Source: Psilocybe azurescens (lineage: Eukaryota > Basidiomycota > Agaricomycetes > Agaricales > Agrocybaceae). Taken from it: DNA of 38,402 nt. Below are positions 9,545 to 20,513 of the stretch, one piece after another. The first letter of the stretch is position 1. Each line of letters starts with the position of its first letter. The notes under the pieces were generated by a model that ran no database searches, was not told the DNA's origin, and saw only the letters and a list, made by a program, of their open reading frames with translations. The stretch is taken from NCBI GenBank assembly GCA_023853785.1, contig JAJIRX010000278.1, forward strand, positions 1-38,402. The letters run 5' to 3'. The position numbers and the translations under genes are program-made.

Positions 9545-11913
9545 CACTATCGAAATCGAATCTTTCATTGAGTGTGTTAACGCGTTGCCAGCGGAGCCAG
9601 GAGTGTCGCTTGATGCGGTCTTGCAGCCATCTCTCGACGACGAGGCCGAGTTGAGGAAGTTGTTCGCGACCGACAAGAAGAACCCACGTCTTTCCAACCC
9701 CCGCTTCAGCCTGGTCGACGCGTTCGATGCTCCAGCTGCCGTCAGGACCATCAGGGCTCGAGTCGTTGAAGGAAAAGAGGGTCTTTCTGCTAAATATGTC
9801 ATGCCAGTTACCGACGACAACAGGAGACTTGAAGGGACACCTTCCACAGTCGCCGATGTCGAAGAATTCAAGAAGAACTGGGCGATTTTCACAGAAGGAC
9901 CTTTGTCGCAGCTTGTGAATTGGAACAATGTTGTTACCGCCGGCGGATCTGTGCTCGCGTGTTTGACGTCTCTTTCGGAAGGCGATACGGTTTCGAAGCG
10001 TGCGATCAGAAAATACTACCATTCCAACGCGTACCCGACTTCGGATGTCGATCTTTTCTTGTGGGGTATGACTCCATAGCAGGTACACGATATTTTTGTT
10101 GTGCATGTCTTAGTGGGACCCAGTCCAGTAAATATATCAATCCGGCAGGTAGATACATCCATGTACCAGCATGACCTAAACGGTTTGTCTCTTTATAACG
10201 CACTTGTATAAAATCGGATTGCTGATGGTGCGAGATGTAGGACATACACTCGTCTCTGCTGCGATCGCAGGTCGCCGTTGGTCCACAGCAAAACTCGTTC
10301 TTGCAATAGCCACAGCTCGATATCATCCCGCCGACAAGAAAGATGAGATTAAGTTTAACCTCCATATACATTCAGGTGAGCTTCATTTATTGTGTTCTGG
10401 CCCAAAACATGCTCACCCGTCTGTATTTTCAAGATGATGATGGTTCTGACAATGAAAGTTGGGCATCGGATGATTCAGATACGACCGTTGAGCAACAAGA
10501 GATCAAGTTTGTTGACATCGCTACTCGATCGTCGGCCGTTCAGTGTACTGTCCACCCCATGAAGATGCTAGAGGTTGCCATGAGGTGGGCGAAACCGGCT
10601 GGAAGCGATGAATGGCACAGGCCGAAAGTAGGATTGGCTCCACCGTTGGGCAAGGCAGTCGGGGAGCACGAGTTGGACGCGTTTGTGCACATTGCGGATC
10701 TATACCAGTCTCTCGCGCTATCACTGCAAACAACTACGCCGGATGCGCTCCTTCGCTACCATGGCGATATTCTAGTCACGATCCTCCTTCATGACCAAGT
10801 GGACATCCTGGACGAGTATATACGCAGGACGGGTGAAGGTCTAGACACTGCATTGGTCAAGAACAGCGTCGAGGAGGCTGAGGTGGACCCGAGGAGGGTG
10901 GATGTTGGTGGTGGTGGTGGTGGTGCTAGGGCTTGGGCTTGGGCTTGGGCTTGGGCTAGGGTAGGGGTAACGAGAAAGAGGAGGGGGAGGGGAAAGGACA
11001 AACGGAGAGACGTTGGAGGATCTCAAAGGTGTGCTTGCACGCTTGGTGGACGAAGATGAGAAGGTGCAGGGTGGAAAGGGAAAGCAGAAGCTGAACAAGG
11101 GGCGGTCGGATATCGGTGTGGTGCGGCAGTGGGTTGGGGAAATGGGGAGGCTTGTTGATCGTGCGAAGGAGAGGGAACTCAAGAGGAGGAGGGTGCTGGA
11201 GGAGGAGGAGGAAAGGCAGCAGAGGGAGGATGAGAAGGAAAGGGAACAGAGAGAGGAGAAGGAAGTCTGGTCTCTGGCTTATGCTCCTGCTCCTGTTGCT
11301 GTTATGTTGGTGGATGGCGCTGATCTGACGCGGATGTATAGGCATCTCCAAGATGCCGCCAAGCTCAACCTCGACGCGAATGTGCCTGGGCCTACACCCA
11401 CATCGACATCGACCTCTGCTTCTTCCTCTGCGCCTGCGCCTCCGTCTGCCCCTACGCCTGCGCCGCGCCGGCACCTAATCCACATCCTAGACGTGCACGC
11501 GACGATCGCGCGGGCGGGCGGGGAGGGACGCGGTGAGGTCGAGGATTATAGACGGCAGGTGCACGGGCACGGTTGGAATAATAATATGGGCATGCACTTG
11601 GGCGGCGGCGGGCGCTTTGGCGGCGGAATCTTGGGCTTGGGCTTGTGCAGAGGATTCGGCGGCGGCTTTGGGGGCAAAATGTGAATATGGATGTCACTGC
11701 GCCACAGAGGACGGCGCTTTGGCCGCGCTTGAGTGCTCAGGCTCGGAACCCACATGCGCTCGGTGCTGGTGCTGGTGCTGGTGGGTTGGATGAAAATTCT
11801 CTAGAGACGAAGAAAGAGACGAAGAGAAGGAGGGACAGAGGCACAGGGAGGAGAGGGAGGAGAGGACGAGCATGGTGTTCCAGTATGTCGCTCTAGGGCC
11901 TGATGACGTTTAG
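9510..11913 (+). pseudogene. Collapsed ankyrin-type protein gene
   Basis: The N-terminal exon (9510 to about 10066) reads cleanly for some 185 codons and ends YYHSNAYPTSDVDLFLWG at a GTATGA donor. The expected middle of the protein is missing: the next recognisable coding block (about 10240) is GHTLVSAAIAGRRWSTAK, an ankyrin-like helix pair. A good intron follows (10376-10433, GTGAGC...TTCAAG), then an acidic block (DDDGSDNESWASDDSD) and a helical stretch to about 10900. There a GGT run and a GGGCTT run break the frame. From about 10995 the frame moves to EDLKGVLARLVDEDEKVQ and a Glu/Arg-rich coiled segment, and the C-terminus SMVFQYVALGPDDV ends at TAG 11911-11913 in a third frame. Family members as I know them are long fungal ankyrin proteins of unknown role. 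This copy has lost its ankyrin core. Confidence 0.6.
10906..10958 (+). repeat. GGT and GGGCTT microsatellites inside the ankyrin-type pseudogene
   Basis: About six GGT units are followed directly by about five GGGCTT units, read as poly-Gly then Ala-Trp repeats in the local frame. They sit where the protein's central C-terminal part should be, and the coding frame changes just after them. Repeat growth or deletion here probably broke the gene. Confidence 0.85.
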
Positions 11914-12528
11914 TACGTTTAGTAGTAATATAGGTATGTATTTCGTTGTTTCTTTGTCACTGAAATGAAAAAAAATTGGGAATCGTATGTATGTACATAA
12001 TTTGTTTGATAAGGTGATTGAATTGCGTTGAGGTGTTGAGGTGTTGAGGCATATCCCTGTTTTTGTGTTGCTGGTGGGCGACGACGGATATAAGCCTGGA
12101 ATAAAACACAAAAACAAAGGTACATCTACATTGCACTGAATGAAACTCAAAACGCAAAAGTGTAGTCATGGATCATGATAACATGAAAAGAAAGATCGTA
12201 TGTATATGCGCGCATTAACGTTTCTACATTACTTCTCGTGGTCGTGAAGTTGGAGTGCAAGTACATTTTATAAATCAACTCACGTCCCCTTTCCCGAACT
12301 TCAAACCCCATCCCGCCTTACATCTCGCGTAGAATAGAGTAGAGGATCATCGCCATCGTCATGATCACCCAAACCGACCAGCACCCGCCGCCCGCACCCG
12401 CACCCGCATCACAAGAACCCGAACCCGAATGTACTGTACTGTATTGTATGCTCGCAGCTCGACTCAGGGGTATTTGTTGATTGTGTCTTTTCTTTTATAT
12501 AAATATGATTTTCGCTTTTATTTTTGGG
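11914..12528. other. Intergenic stretch between convergent genes
   Basis: This should hold the 3' ends of the ankyrin-type pseudogene (plus) and the membrane-protein gene (minus). On the minus strand 12323-12440 a short frame reads SCDAGAGAGGGCWSVWVI and on to ILREM-stop, a Gly/Ala-rich stretch followed by a hydrophobic tail. It could be a last exon of a small anchored protein, but no upstream exon is convincing. A cccgca microsatellite lies near 12389-12410. Confidence 0.35.
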
Positions 12529-13694
12529 TTACTCTTCGTCATCGGATTCTTGCGTTTGGTTCTTGAGCATGCTGAGGTATGAGCCGTCTAATGCGCCTGG
12601 GGGATAGAGTATAAGAGATGAGATGAGGATGTACATAATGGTTGAAAGAATGAACATGAACATGAAAGGGAAGGGAACGAGAATAGGAAAGACGGAAGGA
12701 AGGGAAAAGGCGGGACAGGATGATAGGGTAGAGAGGGTCGGAACGAAGAACAATGAAACGAAGAGAAGAAGAGAAAAGACGAAGAAACGAAGAATACAGA
12801 AACGAATGAACAAAATAAAAAAGTAAAAAATCAGATTAGAAAGCAAAAGAAAATAAAATAAAAAGAAAAAGCAAGAAACACTTACGATCAATACCCCAGC
12901 GACATGCTTCCTTCTGTACGCCGAGATGACAGGGCTGGGCGTCACGAGGAATTCAGACAACGCCGACGCGTTGGAGGCCATGGACGCCGAGGGGGCCCAG
13001 TGTAGTGCCGCACGCGCAAGGGCGTCGATACTGGGGGCTGCACGTACGGGGACCACCACCGCGGGAAGGCGATTTGGCCGCGGAAGAGGAGGGAGAAGAG
13101 GAGTCGAGATCACTCCGGGAGAGCGAGAGCGCTGACGGGTTGTACGCGAACAGGCGTTAGGGCTGCAGGCTGCTGTGTGGCGAGAACACTTTGAATGGGC
13201 GCTAGAATTTCGAGAGCGGCTGCGAAAGGGAGAATGCAGGTAAGAAGGAAGAGGAGCCAGAGGCGGAAGACGGAGACGGAGACGCAGGGGAGGGTTTGTG
13301 CAGCGCTTTTGAGGGGACGGACGGGTACTTGATCGCGTATGCGGCTTCGAGCAGATTGTACCCCATTACAGACACCATTCCCATTTCTGTTTGTGCATAA
13401 ATGATGATATTATTAGCAGAGCTCTTTCATTTGCATCGCATAGGACAAAGCACACTACGCACCTATGACGGGCGCCCACACCCACACCTGCGAAAATGAA
13501 CACGCCTGGTGCTAGCCCGACGGCGTCGAAGCGAGCAGCACTGTCTTCGGCGCGGCTGGGACATAGGGCAGCGGGAGCAGGTACGACAGTACGAGGAGGG
13601 TAACAAGGCTCAGTGCAATGAGCCGGATGCGGTGGATCACTTCGGCTTTGTGCGGCATCAGCCGCGACATCGCTATTGACATCGAATATGCGCC
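12529..13694 (-). pseudogene. 5'-truncated two-helix membrane protein gene, Pom34-like
   Basis: Read on the minus strand, the first coding block (13694-13550) has a membrane helix IRLIALSLVTLLVLSYLL. A second hydrophobic block FDAVGLAPGVFIFAGVGV follows in another frame, then VWVWAPVI. An intron of about 80 bases (GTGCGT...AAACAG) joins it to MGMVSVMGYNLLEAAYAIKY and a Ser/Pro-rich linker. After a further frame change comes FLVTPSPVISAYRRKH, a clear 289-base intron (12597-12885, GTAAGT...CCCCAG), and the last exon GALDGSYLSMLKNQTQE with stop at 12529. Two helices, a Ser/Pro linker and a conserved short C-terminus resemble the nuclear pore membrane protein Pom34. The identification rests on layout and is tentative. 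The 5' end is lost where repeat copy B begins, and at least two frame changes mark it as broken. The long hydrophobic ORF over 12600-12880 is the intron read through. Confidence 0.45.
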
Positions 13695-15366
13695 GTCTTA
13701 CGCTCTTCGCCTTACTTTCATCTCAACCGCTCTACAACGTCTCCTGTCTTCTAACGACATATGTATCTTCAATGTTACAATCATCTAATTCAAACTTGAA
13801 TGAAACTCATTTGAGGTCCTCGATCAACAGCTCAGAGTGAGGACCAGCTCTCAACGAAGATGGTCCCCCAATCAGGTTGGAAACTTCTACAGGTTTCCAG
13901 TTATTGAATCTGGGACGCATTGATTCTCTCATGGTGTCATGGCTCTGCGTATATTTAATGCGCCATTTCCATTGTTCGAACACGGCAAACTATCTATCGT
14001 CGTGAGTCTAAAATCATTTACGGCTCTTTACAAGCTCTTTAGTTCCACAGGCACTAAGCACTTTTGACAAACATGGCCAGACCAAGGACGCCTTAGACGC
14101 CGCTCGACGTTATCGATATGTATTAACAACATGTTCGGCGGGCACTCCGAGAAATCAAGACAGCAAGTTAAACAACTTAAGTCAAGCCCGCACAGCGACG
14201 ACGTTGGCCCGTACATCGAGCCCGGGAGACACCTACTCCTGTCCCATATTTAATTCACAATATGTAGCAAGGTATTTCGACAGCCTACTATAAACACAAG
14301 GGTTTGACAAATTCTGCAGTGGTCCTTGAGAAGGAGATATCACCAGCTCTAGTATGTGTATGCTTCGGCTGTCCATTTGTATGACTCACTTGCATCTTGA
14401 ATCAGGGCCTGCTTGCTTCTGGGTTCGACACGCTTGGCACGGGCGCGAGCGACCACAACGACAGGAACAAAATGGTACTCGCGTCCGGCCTTCTCTCCAT
14501 CTGTAGAGGCCCTTGTACCGGAAATATCACACACGGAGGCTACGGCTATGGTACGTACTTGCTTACTTTCCTGTCCAATCCGCACAACTTAGCTGCATAT
14601 TACAAGTAGCAGGTTTCCCACTCCCGGACCCAGAAAGGTCGGCACGTACGCGAACAATAACAACAACCGGAATACCAAAGGTTACTAGCACCTTCTCTTT
14701 GTCGACCTCCTGCTGTAGTTGTACCACTGACAACTGTACCGCTGTCTCCCCTTCACTTCACAATGACGATTTGCGGCATCCGCAAAAGGATACTCGAACT
14801 TCCTCGAATACGTCAGGGATCCCTGGCCCAGTTTCTCTGTCAAGGCACGGAAACATCAACATCGATATCGCAGTCTCCCGCTGTCTAGGAGATTTCTCAG
14901 TGACTGCCTACACCCTCTGGCTTAATTGTCGCAAGAACGACATTGAGTCTGAGTGTTTGTTCAATGACACTGATACATCCAACTTTCGCAATACGATTCT
15001 TCATGATGTTTTACTTACAGACCATCTTATAGATCACTTAAACACTCTCGGTGCTTATATTTGAAATGTTGTTAGACTTGCTGCTTCTATCCGTGATACT
15101 AGACTTGCAACTGCTGACGTTCAAACTGCCTTGCGGTGTTCTTCTGGACAGCTAACTTATTTCGGATCAGATAAAACATGTCAAATTTCTGTTTCGGGCT
15201 TACTCTCATGTCAATATATGTAATTTATAAAACACATTGGGCAAATGTTGGGCATACACATGTGAATAATTTCAGATTAATGCGGTGGCATATTGGTACT
15301 CCGTGTGAAGCACAGGTCAAGGGCTTGAATTATATATATATAAATCACAAGTCATGGAACATCCTG
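13694..15366 (+). repeat. Duplicated segment, copy B (partner at 602-2145)
   Basis: Same order and orientation as copy A, from 'tcttacgctctt' at the left to 'attatatatatataaatcaca' at the right. It is slightly longer because of insertions, for example about 45 bases near 14703-14750 encoding CCSCTTDNC that copy A lacks. Its left end cuts into the 5' part of the membrane-protein pseudogene. Its right end is lost at about 15366, where gypsy A sequence starts, while copy A continues past this point. Confidence 0.8.
14472..15064 (+). CDS. Putative two-exon gene of unknown family (better preserved copy)
   Basis: Exon 1 (14472-14550) encodes MVLASGLLSICRGPCTGN. A 62-base intron (14551-14612, GTACGT...TAGCAG) splices in phase onto GFPLPDPERSARTRTITT. 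Exon 2 runs open to TGA at 15062-15064, for about 176 residues in all. The protein has a Cys cluster (CCSCTTDNC), a Ser/Pro/Gly-rich middle and a polar C-terminal half (TAYTLWLNCRKNDIESE). An upstream exon is possible, because the frame stays open back to a TTGAATCAG acceptor at 14405. After the stop, coding resemblance to copy A continues (NVVRLAASIRDTRLATAD), and copy A has GGA where this copy has TGA, so the frame may be truncated. No known domain is recognised. It may be a gene relic carried by the duplicated segment. Confidence 0.35.
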
Positions 15367-16045
15367 CTGATGAGATTCTTCTGCTAATTTTTGGGACACA
15401 GTGGAAGTGGCATTAATAGACTGTCTTTGAGGATGAAGATATGATATGAATATTCTATCCTCAGGCCCTAATTCAGAATCAGGAGTGTCTTCAATTAAAT
15501 CATCTCCTTCTTCATGAAATTCAGGCAGTTGTCTTCTATGAATTGCAGCTATTTTTTGCCTTTTCCTCCTGGCTCTCCTGACTTCCATGTGACAATCAGA
15601 AGGACATCTAATGAATTGAACATCCCCTGTTTTCCAGTCAAAATCAGGATTATGTAGATAAAGCCAGGTGTGTCCAATAATTGCAGTTTTATCTCCCAAG
15701 TCACAAACAGCAAAGGTAGCCTTTTCTGTGTGGTTTTTGTATACCATAACCAAATCCACTTCCTCATGGATAGAGCCACTCTTTTGAGAGTACCATCAGC
15801 ATTGTAGACTGGAATGGCTCTACGAAGTTTCCTTGTATTGAGATTATGGTATTTAACAAACCTGGTGTCCAGAAAAGACCTGTAGCCCCAGAGTCCAGCA
15901 AAGCATCCACACTAAGCCTTTTTCCTGTATCCACTGTTTTCAAAATAACTGACAGATGGGTAGAGGTTTTAGGCCTGTGATTTAAGATATAGATCTTATC
16001 AGGAATAGAAGAGGAAGAAGGATTTAAGGAATTTTCAGAAGACAT
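15367..16045 (-). pseudogene. Gypsy A retropepsin-type protease and start of pol, truncated
   Basis: The frame begins MSSENSLNPSSSSIPDKI and contains the aspartic protease site DALLDSGATG, followed by the flap-like region of the fold. After a frame change near 15770 it continues LVMVYKNHTEKATFAVCD and IIGHTWLYLHNPDFDW. It ends in KLAEE at the junction with copy B; the last residues SHQQDVP are probably read from foreign sequence. The RT domain that should follow is missing. Confidence 0.75.
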
Positions 16046-16112
16046 GAGTTGACTTTCAGTATCAGAATTGAATGAGTTGGGATTATCATTTTCAATTTCT
16101 AATACAGAAAAT

Positions 16113-17564
16113 TTATTCTTCCATTAGGACATGTCTTTCACCAATGGAGCCTCTAAAAATCCTTTTGTGGCTTATCCTCCTTCTTTGCTGTTCTTCCTTT
16201 TCCTTTAAAATCTCCTCTCTGTAGAAGGCTTTCAGGGCTTCATGGTCCATTGAGTTTATGTTGACAGTGGACCTGCAGTTAGCAGCCTTATGACCAGACT
16301 TTCTGCATTTGAAGCATATTAGAGGTCTGACAGACCTCCAACCTGAATCAACCTCCACAGGGACTACATCTTGTTGCCTTGCATGAACCTGCAGATTGCC
16401 TGAAGTGCCTTGGGTGGAAGTGGAGGAGGGATTAAATGGGCTAGCTTGGAAAGGCTTGGATGCTGGTGATTGATTGACTGGCCTAGAGAATGGAGAGAGT
16501 GATTTTTAATGACTTCTCTCTGTCTCCATTATCTATCCAGCTTATTAGCCCAAGAAATCCAGTCCTCCAAAGAGACAGGCATCTGTGGTAGACAATAAAT
16601 CTTATCCACCAGAGATGAGTTGAGTCCCTTTTGAAAAATTCCACCAAAGCAGCATCATTGTACTTTGTGTCCACTTCCAATTCCCTGAAGCTAGCCACAT
16701 ATTCATCAGCTGTATGGTTGGCTTGCTTGAGCTGACTCATTTTGTGTCTAGCTGTGGCTGCAGGGTTTGGGTCTCCAAAGGCTGTCCTAAATCCATCCAG
16801 AAAATCTTTCCACTGCATTGCATCCCTGTCCTGATCCTCCATTCTGAAAGGCTGCCGGGATCAGCAAGCCTCACTGGGGTTGATGGTACTTAAGAAGTCT
16901 GAGGGAAAGGACAAAAGGGTCTTCGTTCCGTGTGGTAAGAGACCTGACTACTACACATAATTTAATCTATGTACATACCTTCGTTCTGTGGGGTAAGAGA
17001 CAAGGAACGAAGAAGGAGGAAATGTAAATTTGTGTCTACAAAGTCAGGTGATGATCGGAATGTACACATGATCTCAGTCGCGTGTCTGCGCTGGCTGAGC
17101 AGGGGGTAAGACAGGGGAGGGCCAGGCTTACAATTCTCAAGGTTTGCACCTTAGCCCATTGACCAGCAGTATCTCCTTTCATGAAGGAGAGAGCACAGAC
17201 AACTCTGCTAAGGTCATCAGTGATCCCCTTCCATGAAAATATAATAGAAGCTGACTGAGGAAGGTGTCTGCTTTACTGAGTGTACCATCATAGGGCTCAG
17301 GTGGGGCAACCTTGATAATGACTGAGAGAGAAGTATCAAAAAGAGAGGACTTGGAAACTTTGGGAGAGGCAGAGGCTACAGAATGCAGAGGCTCAGCAGC
17401 AGGTGCAGGTGCAGGTGCAGGTGAAGGTGGAAGTTGTTGGTGATTTGTTGGAAGAGGTGGTGGTAATAAAAACTTTGAAGGGTGGCAAGCTGCTGCTGGA
17501 GCTCCTCATAAGAGGGCTGAGCAGGGGCAGGTAATGGTAGTGAGATGGTGTTGGGTAAATCCAT
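16113..17564 (-). pseudogene. Gypsy A gag, broken
   Basis: The start is MDLPNTISLPLPAPAQPS at 17564, followed by QLATLQ and a His/Leu microsatellite (GGTGCA repeat near 17400). A gag block (DDLSRVVCALSFMKGDTAGQ) lies at about 17225-17130. A later block with MEDQDRDAMQWKDFLDGF and HKMSQLKQANHTADEYVA lies at 16842-16650, as expected in gypsy gag proteins. The zinc knuckle CFKCRKSGHKAANC (CX2CX4HX4C) lies near 16310, and the open frame ends at 16113. Frames change several times. About 250 bases at 16860-17130 do not code and interrupt gag. Confidence 0.75.
16860..17130. other. Small non-coding insertion inside gypsy A gag
   Basis: The two gag blocks on either side would be near-adjacent in an intact element. 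Inside are two direct copies of a run like cttcgttc-gtg-ggtaagagac (about 16920 and 16979). A ggaacgaag near 17003 is the inverse of the first cttcgttcc. It may be a small MITE-like insertion; its ends are not fixed. Confidence 0.4.
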
Positions 17565-17959
17565 GATAAAGGCTCTTCCAGATGTGTGTGGGAGAAAGCT
17601 ATCTACAAAAAGTGCCCTTGAAACTATAAGTATCTAAAAGATTTAAACTACTGGATACCCAGTTGTCCCTTCTTGCCTAGGCTTTAACCCCTGAATCACA
17701 GGACTGACTACCTGGTATTTTTCTGGTGGACTAAAAGCAAATCCTCTCAGGAATGAAATGCCCCAACAGTTGGTATCCCTATCTACTAAGTTCACACACA
17801 GCACACACTGGAGAGTGGAATAAATGATTGGAGAGTGGGGGAATATGAAATAGAATGGTGGGTGAAGGTGGTTGGTAGGTGAAAGGATATTGGTGAAGAT
17901 GGATAGAGTGGGAAAAGGTGGAGAAAGAATATAAGATGATGGATGATGAATAGTTGGTG

Positions 17960-18173
17960 TGTTGAATGGTTTCGGTTGGCGAGTTGAACCTAAAGCAACT
18001 AAGATGACTAGAACCTGTTCCTATGTTTTTAACTCTTGTTTATAGAAGCTAAAGAGAAAGCAGAGGAAGCAGGAAAGCTATCTACATGGCAATACATTAT
18101 GTAATCATGTAGATAAGAAAACAAAAGATAAATGAAATGATGAAAGAGTGCCGCCTATATCAATACTGCGACA
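17960..18173 (-). repeat. Copia 1 LTR, 3' LTR of the element
   Basis: It begins tgttgaatgg and ends actgcgaca on the plus strand, 214 bases long. It matches 25339-25552 except for three substitutions (G/A near 17981, C/A near 18092, G/A near 18152). The target duplication TGGTG lies immediately to the left. Confidence 0.95.
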
Positions 18174-18183
18174 CTCCCTCCTG
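18174..18183 (-). other. Copia 1 polypurine tract
   Basis: On the minus strand the run CAGGAGGGAG directly precedes the 3' LTR. This is the position of the plus-strand primer in copia elements. Confidence 0.8.
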
Positions 18184-18202
18184 ATGTGGCGGCTCTCAAA
18201 CA

Positions 18203-20487
18203 TCATGAAACAGGATCATTGGAAGGAGATCCTACAACTCCCATAAGAAGACGGAAACAGTCGCACAGGTCGCAAGAGAGGGGCTTTGTGAGTATGTCCG
18301 CTATCATCTTGTCTGTTTGGATGTAGATGGGTGTGATTTTGCCAATGTAGACAGCGTCGTGAAGCCAGAAGAAATGCTGGTCCAAGTGTTTGAGTTTTCC
18401 CATATGCTCTGGGTGTTTACTGACGGTAATTGCAGATTGGTTGTCCATGAGGAGCTCTGATGCACCCTTGAGCGTGTATCCAATTTCCTGTAGGAGTGTG
18501 CGCATACTGCATAGAGCGCGTCCGGCCTCACTGACTGCTACAAACTCGGCCTCGGTGGTGGACATAGTGACTATTGACTGTAACTTGCTAGACCAATCCA
18601 CAGCTCTGCCACCCACTGTAATGATGTATCCAGAGGTCAATTTTCTGTTGTCGATGTTTCCACCGTGGTCTGCATCTGAGTAAGTACGGAACATCTGGAA
18701 GTTGGGCAATGCTGCCTCCTCCGAATATTCAATTCTGTAGTCCAGGGTCCAGCGGATGTGTCGGAGCAAGTGCTTGAAGGCACGCCAGTGTTCGAGCCCA
18801 GGATTGGAATTGAACTGGCATAGCACTCCAACTGCATACATTAAGTCCAGTCACGTACATCGAGCTAAGTAGAGCACAGCTCCTGTACCTTGAATGTACA
18901 GATACTTAGCCATTTCTGCGTGCTCATCGTCAGTTGCAGGGCTCTGGGTCTTCGACAACTTCTTGGATGAATCCATAGGCATCGAGATTGGTCTGCAGTC
19001 AAGCATCCCAAATCATGTGAGGAGATCGACTGCATATGCTCGTTGGTCTATCCATAGCTTGCAAGATTTACGATCACGGGTGACATGTACGCCTAACAAA
19101 CTGACTGTAGGTCCGAGATGCCTGAGCTTGAAGTGCTTGTGAAGCTCTTCAATGAGGCGGAGGATGGCTGGGGGATCTGTGGAGGCGATGGTCATGTCAT
19201 CTACGTGTATGGGTATGATTATGCGACACCATCGCGGATGTAGCAATACACACATGGATCCAATACAATGTGTGTGAATCCTATAGACAAGAAGACCTCG
19301 TTCATCTGTTTGTGCCAGAGGTAGACGCCTTGTTTTAACCCATACATGCCTTTGTGGAGTAGGCCTACAATGTGGTCGTCTCCAGGCTTCTTAATGGTCC
19401 CTGCAGGGAGTGTCTTGTCAGTGCCATCAGGAAGTCAGAGGTAAAGCTCCATGTCTGCGAGGCTATTCAAGAATGCTGCTGTGATGTCCACTGACTCAAG
19501 ATGCATGTCCTTGATTGCGGCAATTGCTAAAATTGTTTGCACTGCAGACCATCGAGCTGTGGGAGCAAATGTCTTGTCATAATCCACACCTGGGCACTGG
19601 CTGAATCCTTGGGCCACTATTCGAGCCTTGAATTGCTCGAGGGTACCGTCAGGCATATGTTTGACCTTGAATACCCACCTAGAGCTGATAGAGCGTTGAC
19701 CTGCTGGTAAGTACACCACTGTCCATATTCCGTTGACTTTGTGATTATTCATCTCCTCTGCCATAGCTTTATACCATTCCTCTGCGTGGTCCGAATTTAC
19801 AGCCTCCTTGTACGAACATGGATTAGTGTCATGCGCTCCGACCTTTAGAGCTGCATGGTCATCTAGATTGACTGCCAGGCGGCCATATCCTCTGATATCC
19901 ACCCCAGTTTCAACGAAAGCCCGCCCAGCAAGCATTAAAGCTTCATCTGAGGCGAGGTTTAGGTTGAAATCCAGAATCTGGCAGCCATTCACGTCAACTG
20001 GACCAACGTCCACATCCCATAAAGGGTTGTCTTGGGGAGCAGTGGCCGGAGCATCAGGGAGCGGAGCGGGATCGTTAACGGTAAGAGGTGAGATTTTCAT
20101 CTTCTGCCTATTGACGGTGTTGTCGTACATTGCAGTTTGAGATGGTGCTGGGGCGCGCTGTCTAGTGGAGCAGCAAGTACCAGGGGCATAAGGGACATTG
20201 GGAGGTATTGGTTGAGCTACAGGCTGAGGAAGAGGTTCAACAATGTTTGGAACATTGTGGGGAATCACAAGAGGAGCAACTCCCTCCAGAACTGCATTTA
20301 GTTCATCTGGAGGCGGTTGTGCGAAGTTGTCATGGTCATAGGGCTCAGCGGGAGGTCCGAAGTCAGCCAGAGAAGGTGGAGGCCGATCAGTCGCGACAGA
20401 CAATCCTGAGAGACCAGGGAATTCTGACTCATTAAAGATAATGTCTTGTGAGATTATTATCTTTTTCGTGAGAGGATTGTAGATCAT
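18203..20487 (-). pseudogene. Copia 1 reverse transcriptase and RNase H, broken
   Basis: The frame opens with a Pro-rich integrase tail. Near 19800 come the RT start blocks SYKEAVNSDHAEEWYKAM and SRWVFKVKHMPDGTLE, then RIVAQGFSQCPGVDYDKTFA and SVDITAAFLNS. Stops and shifts follow (about 19435 and 19220), around KGMYGLKQGVYLWHKQM and the catalytic motif HVDDM. RNase H spans 18841-18203 with FRTYSDADHGG, STTEAEFVAVSEAGRAL and LLMDNQSAI, and it ends with ADILTKPLS, the usual copia terminus. All domains of the family are present, but not in one frame. Confidence 0.9.
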
Positions 20488-20513
20488 CCAACCGACATGG
20501 TTATCTGGATATC

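Larger units (their letters stand above)
15367..17954 (-). mobile_element. Ty3/gypsy element A: gag and protease remnant with leader
   Basis: Read on the minus strand, a leader (17565-17954) is followed by gag, a CCHC knuckle and an aspartic protease; the element then stops at copy B. Reverse transcriptase, RNase H, integrase and the 3' LTR are absent. The leader and its upstream sequence are split by copia 1: the flanks at 17954 and 25558 would be continuous without it. No LTR end or primer-binding site could be fixed with confidence. Confidence 0.8.

Noticed and set aside
10343..10433. A start codon at 10343 for the ankyrin-type C-terminal block
   Set aside because: This ATG is in another frame just upstream of, and running into, a good intron (10376-10433). 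The spliced reading from the ankyrin-like exon fits better.
12529..13113. A 194-residue very hydrophobic membrane protein on the minus strand
   Set aside because: Its hydrophobic middle is the translation of a T-rich intron with GTAAGT and CCCCAG borders; only the two ends are coding.
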